Part shown: one piece after another, positions 31,734 through 41,557 of the stretch
Numbering within the stretch: the first letter of the stretch is position 1
Layout: every line of letters starts with the position of its first letter
Source: Gammaproteobacteria bacterium Ga0074134
Lineage (GTDB): Bacteria > Pseudomonadota > Gammaproteobacteria > Ga0077554 > Ga007554
Reading direction: 5' to 3'
DNA: 64,000 nt
NCBI GenBank assembly: GCA_001464965.1
Contig: LNEJ01000030.1
Coordinates: 1 to 64,000 of the forward strand
Program-made: the position numbers and the translations under genes
Notes under the pieces: generated by a model
Seen by the model: only the letters and a program-made list of their open reading frames with translations
The model's database searches: none
Told to the model about the DNA's origin: nothing

Positions 31734-34477
31734 CGGATCTTGGCAGTTTTTCCATGATGGATCTGTTTCGCGTAGAGGCCGAACAGCAGACGGCAGTGTT
31801 GATTGAAGGGTTGTTATTGCTTGAAAAGGCGCCTGCTGCACCAGATCATCTTGAGTCATTAATGCGTGCGGCGCATTCCATCAAGGGTGCTGCTCGTCTT
31901 GTTGGCGTGCCGGCGGTGGTCAGCATTGCACATCTGATGGAAGATGGTTTGGTGGCCTCCCAGCAGGGAAAGATTGTGTTCACTGCTGATCATGTCGACG
32001 CATTGCTGAAGGGCGTTGATATGATATCCCGTATTGCCGCTCTGAATGATTCAGCCGATGCTTGGGTTAGCGAGAATCAGGGTGAGTTTGATGCCCTGCT
32101 TAACGCGTTGGGTGGGATATTGAGTTCGCCGCCCGTGGCGACGAGCGGCAGCCATATTGCATCTTCTCCAAATATCGCATTTGTTGATACCCCGGTTTCT
32201 GCCGGAATTGCCGGGACGGCTGGAGATCATGGTGGTGGTTGGAGCGATTTATCGATGTTGTCGTTGTTCCGTACGGAGGTGGAACAGCAGGCGATGGTAT
32301 TGACGGATGGTTTATTGGCGCTGGAGCAAGATCCTGCATCAGTAAAACATTTTGAACCGTTAATGCGCGCGGCGCATTCGATTAAAGGTGCTGCGCGTTT
32401 GGTAGGCGTGCAGGCAGCGGTTAAGGTTGCGCATCGCATGGAAGATGTTTTTGTCGCCGCGCAGGAAGGAAAAATCGTGCTAGATGCTGACCATGTTGAC
32501 GCACTCCTGAAAGGTGTGGACATGATCTCGCGCATTGCGATGCTGGAAGGTCCGGCTGATGCGTGGGTGAGCCAGCATCAGGTGGAATACGATGGTTTGC
32601 TGGTATTTTTTGATGCCATTCTTCAATGCGAAAAACATCCTGCGAAGCCGGTACAGACACCCGTTGCTCAGCCCGCTGCGCCAACCCCTTTTGTTTCTTC
32701 CGTGAAGGAGGCGGATGCGCCCGCCAAGGGCAAGGTGTTACGGATCAGTTCTGAACAGTTGAATCGCTTGATGGGTCTGGCGGGCGAGTCGATGGTGGAG
32801 TCGCGTTGGGTGCGTCCTTATACGGAATCAATGTTAAGGCTTAAGCGCAGGCAATCCGAGCTGATTTCTCTGCTCGATGGTTTGCGGGATTTATTGGATA
32901 CAGGGCAGCGCGATGAGCAGGTGCAAGTGAAGTTGCGTGAGGCGCAACGAAAAATTGCCGGCAGCCGTGAGTTTCTTGCGGAGCGTTTGGCTGAGTTGGA
33001 GGCATTCGATAACCGCTTGAATAATCTTTCCTGGCGCCTGCGCCGTGAAGTGATCGCCAGCCGCATGCGTCCCTTCGCTGACGGTATTCATGGTTTTTCA
33101 CGCATGGTACGTGATGTGGCACGTTCGTTGGGTAAGGATGTGCAGTTGGATATTGCCGGGCAAGAGACCATGGTGGACAGGGAAATTCTGGAAAAGCTTG
33201 AGGCGCCTCTTAACCACTTGTTGCGCAATGCCGTTGATCATGGTGTTGAGATGCCCGATGAACGTATCAAGGCAGGTAAACCGGCAAAAGGTACACTGCG
33301 TTTATCTGCCTATCACCAGGCGGGCATGTTGTCCATTGTTCTGGATGATGATGGACGGGGTGTGGATCTTGATAGACTCCGGAAAAAGGTGCTTGATCGT
33401 GGCTTGGTGAGCCCTGAAATGGCAGCTAAACTCAGCGAGGCGGAGCTGCTCGAATTTTTGTTCCTGCCGGGATTTACAACGAGGGACGTTGTCAGTGAAA
33501 TTTCCGGACGTGGCGTAGGGCTTGATGTGGTGCATGATACCGTCCAGGAGATGCGCGGCACGGTAAGAGTTATTTCACAGATGGGCAATGGCACGCGTTT
33601 TCATATGCAATTACCATTGACCTTGTCGGTGATTCCAGCGTTGCTAGTGGAAATCGCAGGGGAGCCGTATGCCTTTCCCTTGACCCGCATTGAGCGTATT
33701 TTCCGGCCTGAAAATACAGAGATAGAGTCTGTTGAAGGGCACCAATTCACAAGCATTGGTGGGCAACGTGTCGGTCTGGTATCAGCTTCGCAGATCCTGG
33801 GAGCAGAGAGTGTTGCGGAGTCGCCGAGCGCGCTCTCCGTGGTGGTTTTGGCGGACCGTGATGACAAATATGGCCTCGTGGTGGAACGTTTTATTGGTGA
33901 ACGCGATCTGGTGGTGCACGTGTTGCCACCGCGCCTGGGCAAGGTGACGGACATCAGCGCCGCTGCTCTGATGGAAGATGGTTCGCCGGTGCTCATTATC
34001 GATGTGGATGACATACTGCATTCGATTAAAGAGATGGCACAGGAGGGGCGACTGAGCCGCATCGGGGATGATACGGGTGGCGCACAAGACCAGGCGCACG
34101 GTAAGCGCATTCTTGTGGTGGACGACTCAATCACAGTGCGTGAAGTAGAGCGCAACCTGCTGGAGTCGATTGGTTATGAAGTTGATGTTGCGGTGGATGG
34201 CATGGATGGCTGGAATACCGTGCGTGGTGGTGATTATAACTTGGTGATTACCGATGTGGATATGCCGCGTATGGATGGTATAGAGCTGGTGCGCATGATC
34301 AAGCAGGATGCTAATTTGCGGCGCATGCCAGTGATGATTGTGTCTTATAAAGACCGCGAAGAAGATCGCCGCCGCGGCCTGAATGCCGGCGCGGATTATT
34401 ATTTGACAAAAGGCAGTTTTCACGACGATACCTTACGGCAAGCGGTACATGATTTGATTGGGGAACCTTTGAGATGA
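31730..34477 (+). CDS. wspE: Hybrid CheA-type kinase WspE with two Hpt domains
   Basis: WspE autophosphorylates and passes phosphate to WspR and WspF. The 915 residues have two tandem Hpt domains, with phosphorylatable H49 and H216 each in MRAAHSIKGAARLVGV; an Ala/Pro linker; a dimerisation helix region starting at about 335; the HATPase (LNHLLRNAVDHGVEMPDERI near 495, DDGRGVDLDRL, GRGVGLDVVHDTVQ); a CheW-like domain (about 625-760); and a C-terminal receiver (about 788-910) with D842 in ITDVDMPRMDG. Pseudomonas WspE has one Hpt; the second copy here is a clear internal duplication spaced 167 codons apart, and both histidines are intact. It is coupled by 4-nt overlaps to wspD and wspF. Confidence 0.94.
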   Translation: MTDLGSFSMMDLFRVEAEQQTAVLIEGLLLLEKAPAAPDHLESLMRAAHSIKGAARLVGVPAVVSIAHLMEDGLVASQQGKIVFTADHVDALLKGVDMISRIAALNDSADAWVSENQGEFDALLNALGGILSSPPVATSGSHIASSPNIAFVDTPVSAGIAGTAGDHGGGWSDLSMLSLFRTEVEQQAMVLTDGLLALEQDPASVKHFEPLMRAAHSIKGAARLVGVQAAVKVAHRMEDVFVAAQEGKIVLDADHVDALLKGVDMISRIAMLEGPADAWVSQHQVEYDGLLVFFDAILQCEKHPAKPVQTPVAQPAAPTPFVSSVKEADAPAKGKVLRISSEQLNRLMGLAGESMVESRWVRPYTESMLRLKRRQSELISLLDGLRDLLDTGQRDEQVQVKLREAQRKIAGSREFLAERLAELEAFDNRLNNLSWRLRREVIASRMRPFADGIHGFSRMVRDVARSLGKDVQLDIAGQETMVDREILEKLEAPLNHLLRNAVDHGVEMPDERIKAGKPAKGTLRLSAYHQAGMLSIVLDDDGRGVDLDRLRKKVLDRGLVSPEMAAKLSEAELLEFLFLPGFTTRDVVSEISGRGVGLDVVHDTVQEMRGTVRVISQMGNGTRFHMQLPLTLSVIPALLVEIAGEPYAFPLTRIERIFRPENTEIESVEGHQFTSIGGQRVGLVSASQILGAESVAESPSALSVVVLADRDDKYGLVVERFIGERDLVVHVLPPRLGKVTDISAAALMEDGSPVLIIDVDDILHSIKEMAQEGRLSRIGDDTGGAQDQAHGKRILVVDDSITVREVERNLLESIGYEVDVAVDGMDGWNTVRGGDYNLVITDVDMPRMDGIELVRMIKQDANLRRMPVMIVSYKDREEDRRRGLNAGADYYLTKGSFHDDTLRQAVHDLIGEPLR

Positions 34478-35538
34478 GAATTGCGATTGTTAATGACATG
34501 CCTCTGGCTGTAGAAAGCTTGCGTCGCGGCGTGCTGGCAACCGGCGTCCACCAGATAGCCTGGGTGGCACACGATGGCGCCGAGGCGGTGCAACGATGCG
34601 CGTCGGATACCCCGGACCTGGTGCTCATGGATTTGATGATGCCGGTGATGGATGGGGTAGAGGCAACCCGGCACATCATGGCGGCGACACCATGCCCTAT
34701 TCTGATCGTAACCGGCTCAGTGGATGGTCAGTCTGCCCGCGTTTTTGAGGCGATGGGTGCGGGAGCCTTGGATGCCGTGAATACGCCGGTGCTCGGTATG
34801 CAGGGCGTTGTGCATGGCTGTGATACCTGCGAGACCTTCCAGTCAAAGATAATGACGATTGAAAAATTGACCCGTCGTGCTGTAGCTGCGCGCTGCGTTC
34901 CATTCGAGACACAGGTCAATCATGTGATTGGCGGTGATGAACGTTTGGCGGTGATTGGGTCGAGCACCGGTGGCCCGCAGGCTCTGGCAAAAATACTGTC
35001 TCATCTGCCAGCGGATTATCCCGTGCCTATTGTTATTGTCCAGCATGTTGATGCCCAGTTTGTTGGAGAGTTGAGCCGGTGGCTGGACAAGCAAACACCG
35101 TTGCACGTGCGTCTGGCGCACGAGGGTGACCACCCGGAGGTGGGTACAGTATTGATAGCGGGCACTAACGACCATTTGGTGATGTATCCCAATCAGTCGC
35201 TTGGATACACGCCGCTGCCGCGCGATCAAGTGTACCGGCCTTCGGCGGATGTGTTTTTTTGCAGTGTCGCGGAAAACTGGCGAGGGATAGCAGTGGGTGT
35301 TTTACTGACTGGCATGGGCAGGGATGGTGCGCAGGGGTTGCTGAAATTGAGGAATAAAGGCTCTCATACCATCGCCCAGGATCAGGCCAGTTGTGCCGTC
35401 TACGGTATGCCAAAGGCGGCAGCCGACCTGAATGCGGCAGTGGAGGTGCTGTCTATAGAGCTTGTCGCGCCTGCGCTTATAAAGTGTTTTCCAGAAGCGC
35501 CGATACAAGGAAAAGAGGTGTATCGTCACTATGAGTGA
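34474..35538 (+). CDS. wspF: CheB-type methylesterase WspF
   Basis: WspF demethylates WspA; loss of WspF locks the Pseudomonas Wsp system on. The 354 residues comprise a receiver with D53 in LVLMDLMMPVMDG and a methylesterase domain with the catalytic Ser in IGSSTGGPQAL, His in VIVQHVDAQFV and Asp in LTGMGRDGAQGL. All three are present, so the enzyme should be active. The start overlaps wspE by 4 nt and the end overlaps wspR by 8 nt. Confidence 0.94.
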   Translation: MRIAIVNDMPLAVESLRRGVLATGVHQIAWVAHDGAEAVQRCASDTPDLVLMDLMMPVMDGVEATRHIMAATPCPILIVTGSVDGQSARVFEAMGAGALDAVNTPVLGMQGVVHGCDTCETFQSKIMTIEKLTRRAVAARCVPFETQVNHVIGGDERLAVIGSSTGGPQALAKILSHLPADYPVPIVIVQHVDAQFVGELSRWLDKQTPLHVRLAHEGDHPEVGTVLIAGTNDHLVMYPNQSLGYTPLPRDQVYRPSADVFFCSVAENWRGIAVGVLLTGMGRDGAQGLLKLRNKGSHTIAQDQASCAVYGMPKAAADLNAAVEVLSIELVAPALIKCFPEAPIQGKEVYRHYE

Positions 35539-36631
35539 GAAAAATAATACAGCCACGGATATTGCGTCGACCGGATCTTCGGTGTTTGCCCGGGTATTGT
35601 TGATTGATGATCAAGCCATTGTGGGTGAGGCGCTGCGGCGCATGGTGGAAAGCGAACAGGATATTGAGTGGCAATATTGCGCGGATCCGACAAAAGCGAT
35701 GGGTGTAGCCATCGAATTTCAGCCTACCGTCATCCTGCAGGATCTGGTAATGCCGGAAGTTGACGGACTGGTGTTGCTGCGATTTTTTCGTGCCAATCCG
35801 GTAACCAAGACGACGCCGATCATCGTCTTGTCGAGCAAAGAGGACCCCAAGATCAAGAGCGAGGCGTTCAAGCTGGGGGCAACCGATTACTTGGTCAAAT
35901 TTCCTGATCAGATTGAAGTGATCGCCCGTATCCGCGCGCACACGCGTACTTATCTTGCCCAACAGCAGCGCGATGAGGCTTACCGTGCGTTACGCGACAT
36001 GCAAGTTGAGCTGGAAAAGAAAAATGCCGAACTGCAGCGACTCTCCAGTCTGGATGGCTTAACAGGCATCGCCAACCGGCGCCGTTTCGATGAATATCTT
36101 GACCAGGAATGGCTGCGTGCCGCGCGGGATGGCAATATTTTGTCTCTGATATTAATCGATATCGATCACTTCAAGGCCTACAATGATAATTACGGTCATC
36201 AGGGAGGGGATGAGTGTCTGCGCAAAGTGGCGCGGACCCTCGATGCCACGCTAAAACGTGCCAGCGATGTGGCGGCGCGTTACGGGGGGGAGGAGTTCGC
36301 AGTGGTGTTGCCCGATACCGATCCCAGCGGCGCTGCGTTGATCGCCGAGAAACTGCGCGCCAGTGTGGATGCGTTGGGTCTGGCGCATGCGCATTCCAAA
36401 ACGACTGATCACGTTACCATTAGCTTGGGGGTGGCGGGCATCGTACCCAGGGATGGCGGAAATCCTGCGGATGTGGTGAAAATGGCTGATGAGGCGCTTT
36501 ATGAGGCGAAAGAATCGGGCCGCAACAGGTTCCGCATCGCCACCGCCTCGGATTCTGGTCCGGTGGATCCGGCATCTGCCGAACAAGCGGCATACTCTTA
36601 TGCTATTTTAAATCAAGCAGTAGAGTCGTAG
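35531..36631 (+). CDS. wspR: Response-regulator diguanylate cyclase WspR
   Basis: WspR makes cyclic-di-GMP from two GTP when phosphorylated by WspE. The receiver occupies about residues 20-140 with D71 in ILQDLVMPEVDG; a coiled-coil stalk (about 143-171) links to the GGDEF domain with active site G252-GEEF and inhibitory I-site R243-ASD five residues upstream. The GGEEF signature and I-site are both intact. This is the output end of the operon; no phosphodiesterase or effector (PilZ, Pel) is in the window. Confidence 0.95.
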   Translation: MSEKNNTATDIASTGSSVFARVLLIDDQAIVGEALRRMVESEQDIEWQYCADPTKAMGVAIEFQPTVILQDLVMPEVDGLVLLRFFRANPVTKTTPIIVLSSKEDPKIKSEAFKLGATDYLVKFPDQIEVIARIRAHTRTYLAQQQRDEAYRALRDMQVELEKKNAELQRLSSLDGLTGIANRRRFDEYLDQEWLRAARDGNILSLILIDIDHFKAYNDNYGHQGGDECLRKVARTLDATLKRASDVAARYGGEEFAVVLPDTDPSGAALIAEKLRASVDALGLAHAHSKTTDHVTISLGVAGIVPRDGGNPADVVKMADEALYEAKESGRNRFRIATASDSGPVDPASAEQAAYSYAILNQAVES

Positions 36632-36650
36632 GGCGGATCCCACGCATCGA

Positions 36651-37940
36651 TCAGGCCTCTTCGGCAACGCTGGGCTTTTTCAGCTCCGGATTGATTTTGA
36701 CCGTTTTTACGGCATTACCTGTGGTTTGAATGATCTCGACAGGATAGCCCGCCAACATCAGGCTGGTGCCGGGTTCCGGTATGGTTTCCAAATATTCCAG
36801 AATCAGGCCATTGAGGGTTTTCGGGCCGTTCGTGGGAAGGTCCCAGTGCATGATTCTGTTCAATGTCCGGATATTGGCGCTGCCGTCCACCAGGTAGGTG
36901 CCGTCTTTTAATGGACGTACTTCCTTGCCGATGGCAGAAATATCGGTAGTGAATTCGCCGACGATTTCTTCAAGTATATCTTCCAGCGTCACCAATCCCT
37001 GAATGTCGCCATATTCGTCCACCACCAATGCGACGCGGCGTTTTTGTTGCTGAAAGTTCAGGAGTTGCTTGTTCAGCGGCGTGCCTTCGGGGATAAAGTA
37101 GGGTTCCTTTATCACTTGCAGCAAAGCCAGTTCGTCAAATTCGCCTTTGGCCAGCAGTGGCAGTGCATTGCGCACATGCAGAAAGCCGATGATCTGGTCG
37201 ATATGGTCACGGTATACCGGGAGGCGCGTGTGCTGGCTGGTGGTTAACTGCCGGACGATGTCATCCCATTCTCCGTTAAGATCCATGCCTACTATGTCAT
37301 TACGTGGGACCATGATGTCTTCCACTGTGGCTTTTTCCAGATCCATGATGCTGAGCAGCATCTTCTGGTGGCTGCGCGGCATCATGGCGCCTGCTTCGTT
37401 AATCACAGTGCGTATTTCTTCGCTTCCCAGCGTCCGGGTTGCGGTGTCCTTGGGCGAGATGCCGAACAGTTTCAACAGGCCGTTGGCCATGCCATTGACC
37501 ATCCAGACCAAGGGGTAGATTAACTTCAGTAAGGGTCCCAGCACGAAGGCGCTGGGGAAGGCAATGCGCTCGGGGTGCAGCGCGGCCAGCGTCTTGGGTG
37601 CAAGGTCAGTAAAAATCAGCACCACCAGCGCAATCACAACCGTCGCTATGACAATAGTGCTCTCCTGTTCGCCAAGCAGCCGTATGGCTGTCACCGTGGT
37701 CAGGGTGGAAAGGAGCGCATTGATGAAATTACTGCCGAGCAGAATAACGCCAATCAGCCGGTCCGGCCGTTTCAGCAGAAATTGCGCACGTCTTGCGCCT
37801 GGATTGCCGGTTTTGGCTAAATGCCGCAGGCGGTAACGGTCCAGCGTCATCAGGGATATTTCGGCGGCGGAAAAAAACGCCGATAATACAATCAAAAATG
37901 CCAGTGCGCCGAATAAGACGCTTAACGGGATATCTTCCAT
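36651..37940 (-). CDS. CorC/HlyC family membrane protein with CBS domains (YfjD-like)
   Basis: The protein has four N-terminal membrane segments of the DUF21/CNNM type (about 4-150), including SAFFSAAEISLMTLDRYRLRHL, then two CBS domains (VEDIMVPRNDIVGMDLN, RLPVYRDHIDQIIGFLHVRN, VALVVDEYGDIQGLVTLEDILEE) and a CorC_HlyC domain. The family is linked to Mg2+/Co2+ efflux or resistance. Start is ATG 37940 (MEDIPLSV), whose A and TG overlap the ypjD stop as TGATG, so the two are translationally coupled. Confidence 0.9.
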   Translation of the reverse strand: MEDIPLSVLFGALAFLIVLSAFFSAAEISLMTLDRYRLRHLAKTGNPGARRAQFLLKRPDRLIGVILLGSNFINALLSTLTTVTAIRLLGEQESTIVIATVVIALVVLIFTDLAPKTLAALHPERIAFPSAFVLGPLLKLIYPLVWMVNGMANGLLKLFGISPKDTATRTLGSEEIRTVINEAGAMMPRSHQKMLLSIMDLEKATVEDIMVPRNDIVGMDLNGEWDDIVRQLTTSQHTRLPVYRDHIDQIIGFLHVRNALPLLAKGEFDELALLQVIKEPYFIPEGTPLNKQLLNFQQQKRRVALVVDEYGDIQGLVTLEDILEEIVGEFTTDISAIGKEVRPLKDGTYLVDGSANIRTLNRIMHWDLPTNGPKTLNGLILEYLETIPEPGTSLMLAGYPVEIIQTTGNAVKTVKINPELKKPSVAEEA

Positions 37941-38746
37941 CAGCGGTGCAGCACGAGTTCCAGCACCAACTTGCTGCCGAAGTAGGCCAGCATCAATGCC
38001 ACCGCGCCGCTGATCGTCCAGCGGATCGCCGTGCGCCCGCGCCAGCCGAAACGCCAGCGCCCCCACAACAGCACGGCAAAGACCAGCCACGCGATGATGG
38101 AGAGTACAGTCTTATGCACTAGATGCTGAGCGAACAGGTTTTCCAGAAAAAACATGCCCGTGATCAAGGACAGGCTTTGCAGTATGAATCCCGCCCCGAT
38201 CATCTGGAACAGTAGTGTTTCCATGGTTTGCAGCGGCGGCAGCGCACGTATGAACCCGCCAGGCTGCCGGGCGCGCAGGTATTTATCCTGAATGGCGAGG
38301 AGAACGGCCTGCATTGCGGCAATGCTGAGCAGGCTATACGCGAGTATCGAAATCAGAATGTGTGCCTGAATGCCTGGGGTGGTTTTTTCCAAGAACAGAT
38401 GTTGGGATGGGAAAGTGATCTCCAGCGCGATGGCCAAACCGGCCAGCGGGAAGATGGCGATGCCCAGGTTTTCGACCGGTTTTGTAACAGAGGCCAGCAG
38501 CACCAGTAGCGCAATCAGCCAGGAGAGAAGTGAAAACGCATTAAAGAAGCCGAGGTTTAGCCCCAATGCGGTAAACAGGCCTTGATACAAGGCAATGGCG
38601 TGCATCACAACGGCGACCATGCCCATGGTGATCAATCCCCCTCTGGAGACCGGCGCATTTTCCCTCTTGTAGAGTGAGAATGCGAGCAGGAAGCCTGTCA
38701 AGCAATACAAAATAACGGCGGCAAAGCTGATTACAATAGTACTCAT
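37940..38746 (-). CDS. YpjD/CcsA-like cytochrome c assembly-type membrane protein
   Basis: The 268 residues are polytopic, with about eight hydrophobic segments, and match the inner-membrane YpjD group of the CcmC/CcsA superfamily: MHAIALYQGLFTALGLNLGFFNAFSLLSWL, AHILISILAYSLLSIAAMQAVLLA and LVHKTVLSIIAWLVFAVLLWGRWRFGWRGRTAI. Histidines in HILIS and HKTVLS are candidate haem ligands. The substrate is not established for this group. In other gammaproteobacteria it is divergent from ffh; here ffh is 20 kb away. Confidence 0.88.
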   Translation of the reverse strand: MSTIVISFAAVILYCLTGFLLAFSLYKRENAPVSRGGLITMGMVAVVMHAIALYQGLFTALGLNLGFFNAFSLLSWLIALLVLLASVTKPVENLGIAIFPLAGLAIALEITFPSQHLFLEKTTPGIQAHILISILAYSLLSIAAMQAVLLAIQDKYLRARQPGGFIRALPPLQTMETLLFQMIGAGFILQSLSLITGMFFLENLFAQHLVHKTVLSIIAWLVFAVLLWGRWRFGWRGRTAIRWTISGAVALMLAYFGSKLVLELVLHR

Positions 38747-38949
38747 GTTTCCGTGGCTCGATCTACAATTTGAGATAATCTCATATCTGCATCTGTCATT
38801 GAAGGGGTAGTCTCATGTTTCGGGATAAATCGGCCGATGTAATGGAGTGTGGGCTTTAGAGATCCGCCAAAGAGGCATATCTCTTTGGCTCAAGCCTCAT
38901 GTATAGTCAGGAGCAGTGGAGAAATGATGGGAAAACGGGACGGTGACAC

Positions 38950-39714
38950 ATGAATGTGCGCGTGTTGGGGGCGAGCGGGGGAGTTGGAACTGGGCTTAGA
39001 ACCACGTCCCTGTTGATCGACGGGGATATCCTTATCGACGCGGGGAGCGGTGTGGGGGAGTTAAGCCTTGACGAAATGGCTGCCATCCGCCACATATTCA
39101 TAACACATTCCCATCTTGATCACGTTGCCTTTCTGCCGCTGCTGCTGGACAGTATCTTCGACTGCATACACGATCCTATCGTAGTTCATGGTCAGGGCGC
39201 TACCCTGCGGGCGTTGCAAGAGCATATTTTCAACTGGGTGATTTGGCCCGATTTTGCCAGATTGCCCAGCCTCGAAAAGCCTGTGCTGCGCTATGAAGTC
39301 ATGGCCCCCGGCGAAGTTTGCGCAATAGCGGGGCGAACGCTGGAAATGATTTCTGTCAATCACACGGTTCCGGGCGTCGGCTATTATGTTGAATGTCCCA
39401 CCGGCGCCTTCGCCTTCACTGGGGATACCACCAGCAACGACAGTTTGTGGAGCGCGCTGAATGCCCATCAACGCCTGGATGTGCTCATTGTCGAAGCGGC
39501 ATTCGCCAATCACAATCTGGAGCTTAGCCGCCTGGCTCATCATTATTGTCCAGTATTGCTGGCGGAAGACATGGTAAAGCTGCGCCATGACCCCGTAGTG
39601 TATATCACTCACAACAAACCCGGTGACGAAGAGATCATCTTTGCCGAATGCCAGGCCGCCATGGCTGGGCGCAATCTGCGGCGGTTGCAGGGCGGGGAGA
39701 TGATTCGTTTATAA
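38950..39714 (+). CDS. MBL-fold metallohydrolase
   Basis: The 254 residues have a metallo-beta-lactamase fold: VRVLGASGGVGTGLRTTSLLIDGDILIDAG, then the metal site H53-SHLDH, a second ligand region VNHTVPGVGYYVE, FAFTGDTTSNDSLW with a conserved Asp, and HNKPGDE with a final His. Similar architecture is seen in class II cyclic-nucleotide phosphodiesterases and RNase Z-like proteins, so the substrate is open. SD-like GGGACGG lies 6 nt before the ATG. It lies 2.3 kb from the Wsp operon, separated by two minus-strand genes. Confidence 0.78.
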   Translation: MNVRVLGASGGVGTGLRTTSLLIDGDILIDAGSGVGELSLDEMAAIRHIFITHSHLDHVAFLPLLLDSIFDCIHDPIVVHGQGATLRALQEHIFNWVIWPDFARLPSLEKPVLRYEVMAPGEVCAIAGRTLEMISVNHTVPGVGYYVECPTGAFAFTGDTTSNDSLWSALNAHQRLDVLIVEAAFANHNLELSRLAHHYCPVLLAEDMVKLRHDPVVYITHNKPGDEEIIFAECQAAMAGRNLRRLQGGEMIRL

Positions 39715-39859
39715 CGGACGTGATGCACGGACCTGTGCCTGACAACCCTCTTCATCTATGTCAATAACCCCATCTGTTTTTCGTGCCTTTCGTGTTTTTC
39801 GTGGACGCTACGCACATCAGAGCTAGGCGAAACTTCCAGAACATTGCTATGATCCAGTC

Positions 39860-41341
39860 ATGAAATATCATGACCTGCGTGACTTCATCGCCAAACTGGA
39901 GAAAGAGGGGGAGCTCAAGCGCATCACCCTCGAAGTTGATCCCATTCTTGAGATGACCGAGATCTGCGACCGCACCCTGCGGGCGGGCGGGCCGGCGTTG
40001 TTGTTTGAAAATCCCAAGGGTTACGCCATCCCTGTGCTCGGCAATCTGTTTGGCACGCCGCGCCGTGTTGCATTGGGAATGGGGGAGGACTCGGTCGAGG
40101 CGCTGCGCGAGGTGGGCAAGCTGCTGGCCTTTTTGAAGGAGCCAGAACCGCCCAAAGGGATGCGGGATGCCTGGGATAAATTGCCGATCTTCAAGCAGGT
40201 GTTGAACATGGCACCCAAGGTAGTAAGCCGCGCCGCTTGCCAGGAAAATGTCATTGAGGCGGCGGACGTCGATCTGTCCACGCTGCCCATTCAGACCTGC
40301 TGGCCGGGGGACGCAGGGCCGCTCATCACCTGGGCGCTGGTGGTGACTAAGGGGCCGCATAAGGAGCGGCAGAATCTGGGGATCTATCGCCAGCAGGTGA
40401 TCGGGCGCAACAAGGTCATCATGCGCTGGCTATCGCACCGCGGCGGGGCTTTGGATTTTCGCGAGTGGCAGCTTGCCCATCCCGGCGAGCGTTTTCCGGT
40501 GGCGGTAGCGCTGGGCGCAGATCCGGCGACGATACTCGGCGCGGTAACGCCGGTGCCGGATACGCTGTCCGAATACGCCTTTGCCGGGCTGCTGCGCGGT
40601 GCCAAGACCGAGTTGGTGAAGTGCCAGACCAATGATTTGCAGGTGCCCGCCAGTGCCGAGTTCGTGCTGGAAGGATACATTGAGCCGGGTGAAGAGGCCC
40701 CCGAAGGACCGTTTGGCGACCACACTGGTTACTACAATGAAGTGGACACTTTCCCGGTGTTTACTGTCGAGCGTATTACCCACCGCGACAATCCCATTTA
40801 TCACAGCACTTATACCGGCAGGCCGCCGGACGAACCCGCAGTGCTGGGCGTGGCGCTCAATGAAGTGTTCGTGCCAATTCTGCAAAAGCAGTTCCCGGAG
40901 ATCGTCGATTTCTATCTGCCGCCCGAGGGTTGCTCCTACCGCCTGGCGGTGGTCAGCATGCGCAAACAATACCCTGGCCACGCCAAGCGCGTGATGCTGG
41001 GTGTATGGTCGTTCCTGCGCCAATTTATGTACACCAAGTTCGTCATTGTCACGGATGAGGATGTGAACGTGCGCGACTGGAAGGACGTGATCTGGGCGAT
41101 GACCACGCGCATGGATCCCGGGCGTGACACCACCATTATCGAGAACACGCCCATTGATTATCTGGACTTTGCATCGCCGGTGTCGGGCCTGGGTTCCAAG
41201 ATCGGTTTCGATGCCACCAACAAATGGAGGGGTGAAACCAGCCGCGAGTGGGGTCAGCCGATCAGCATGAGCGAGGAAGTGAAGCATCGTGTGGACGCAA
41301 TGTGGCAAACTTTGGGGATTTTCGATGATAATAATCAATAA
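39860..41341 (+). CDS. ubiD: 4-hydroxy-3-polyprenylbenzoate decarboxylase UbiD
   Basis: UbiD uses prenylated FMN to decarboxylate the ubiquinone precursor 3-polyprenyl-4-hydroxybenzoate. The 493 residues start [22 protein letters not shown] and contain [41 protein letters not shown] with the catalytic-site glutamate, [12 protein letters not shown] and GGG-free C-terminal [21 protein letters not shown], all UbiD-specific. The prenyltransferase UbiX is not in the window. Length is normal. Confidence 0.97.
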   Translation: MKYHDLRDFIAKLEKEGELKRITLEVDPILEMTEICDRTLRAGGPALLFENPKGYAIPVLGNLFGTPRRVALGMGEDSVEALREVGKLLAFLKEPEPPKGMRDAWDKLPIFKQVLNMAPKVVSRAACQENVIEAADVDLSTLPIQTCWPGDAGPLITWALVVTKGPHKERQNLGIYRQQVIGRNKVIMRWLSHRGGALDFREWQLAHPGERFPVAVALGADPATILGAVTPVPDTLSEYAFAGLLRGAKTELVKCQTNDLQVPASAEFVLEGYIEPGEEAPEGPFGDHTGYYNEVDTFPVFTVERITHRDNPIYHSTYTGRPPDEPAVLGVALNEVFVPILQKQFPEIVDFYLPPEGCSYRLAVVSMRKQYPGHAKRVMLGVWSFLRQFMYTKFVIVTDEDVNVRDWKDVIWAMTTRMDPGRDTTIIENTPIDYLDFASPVSGLGSKIGFDATNKWRGETSREWGQPISMSEEVKHRVDAMWQTLGIFDDNNQ

Positions 41342-41557
41342 TTGGGTATTGCTATCCGTTCGTTCCTGTGTAATATGAGACAGTCAGCGTTTAGGCCATG
41401 TTGTTCGTCTTTGTGGTTTTTCAAGGCACATTCACAACGGCGGTGATGGGGGAAGATGATGTCCGTGCCGGACGAAATCATCTCGAGGCGCCGATGAGTG
41501 GAAGGTTTTAGAAATAAAATCTTGTTCAATTTTATAAAAGTGTGGAGAATATGAGAG

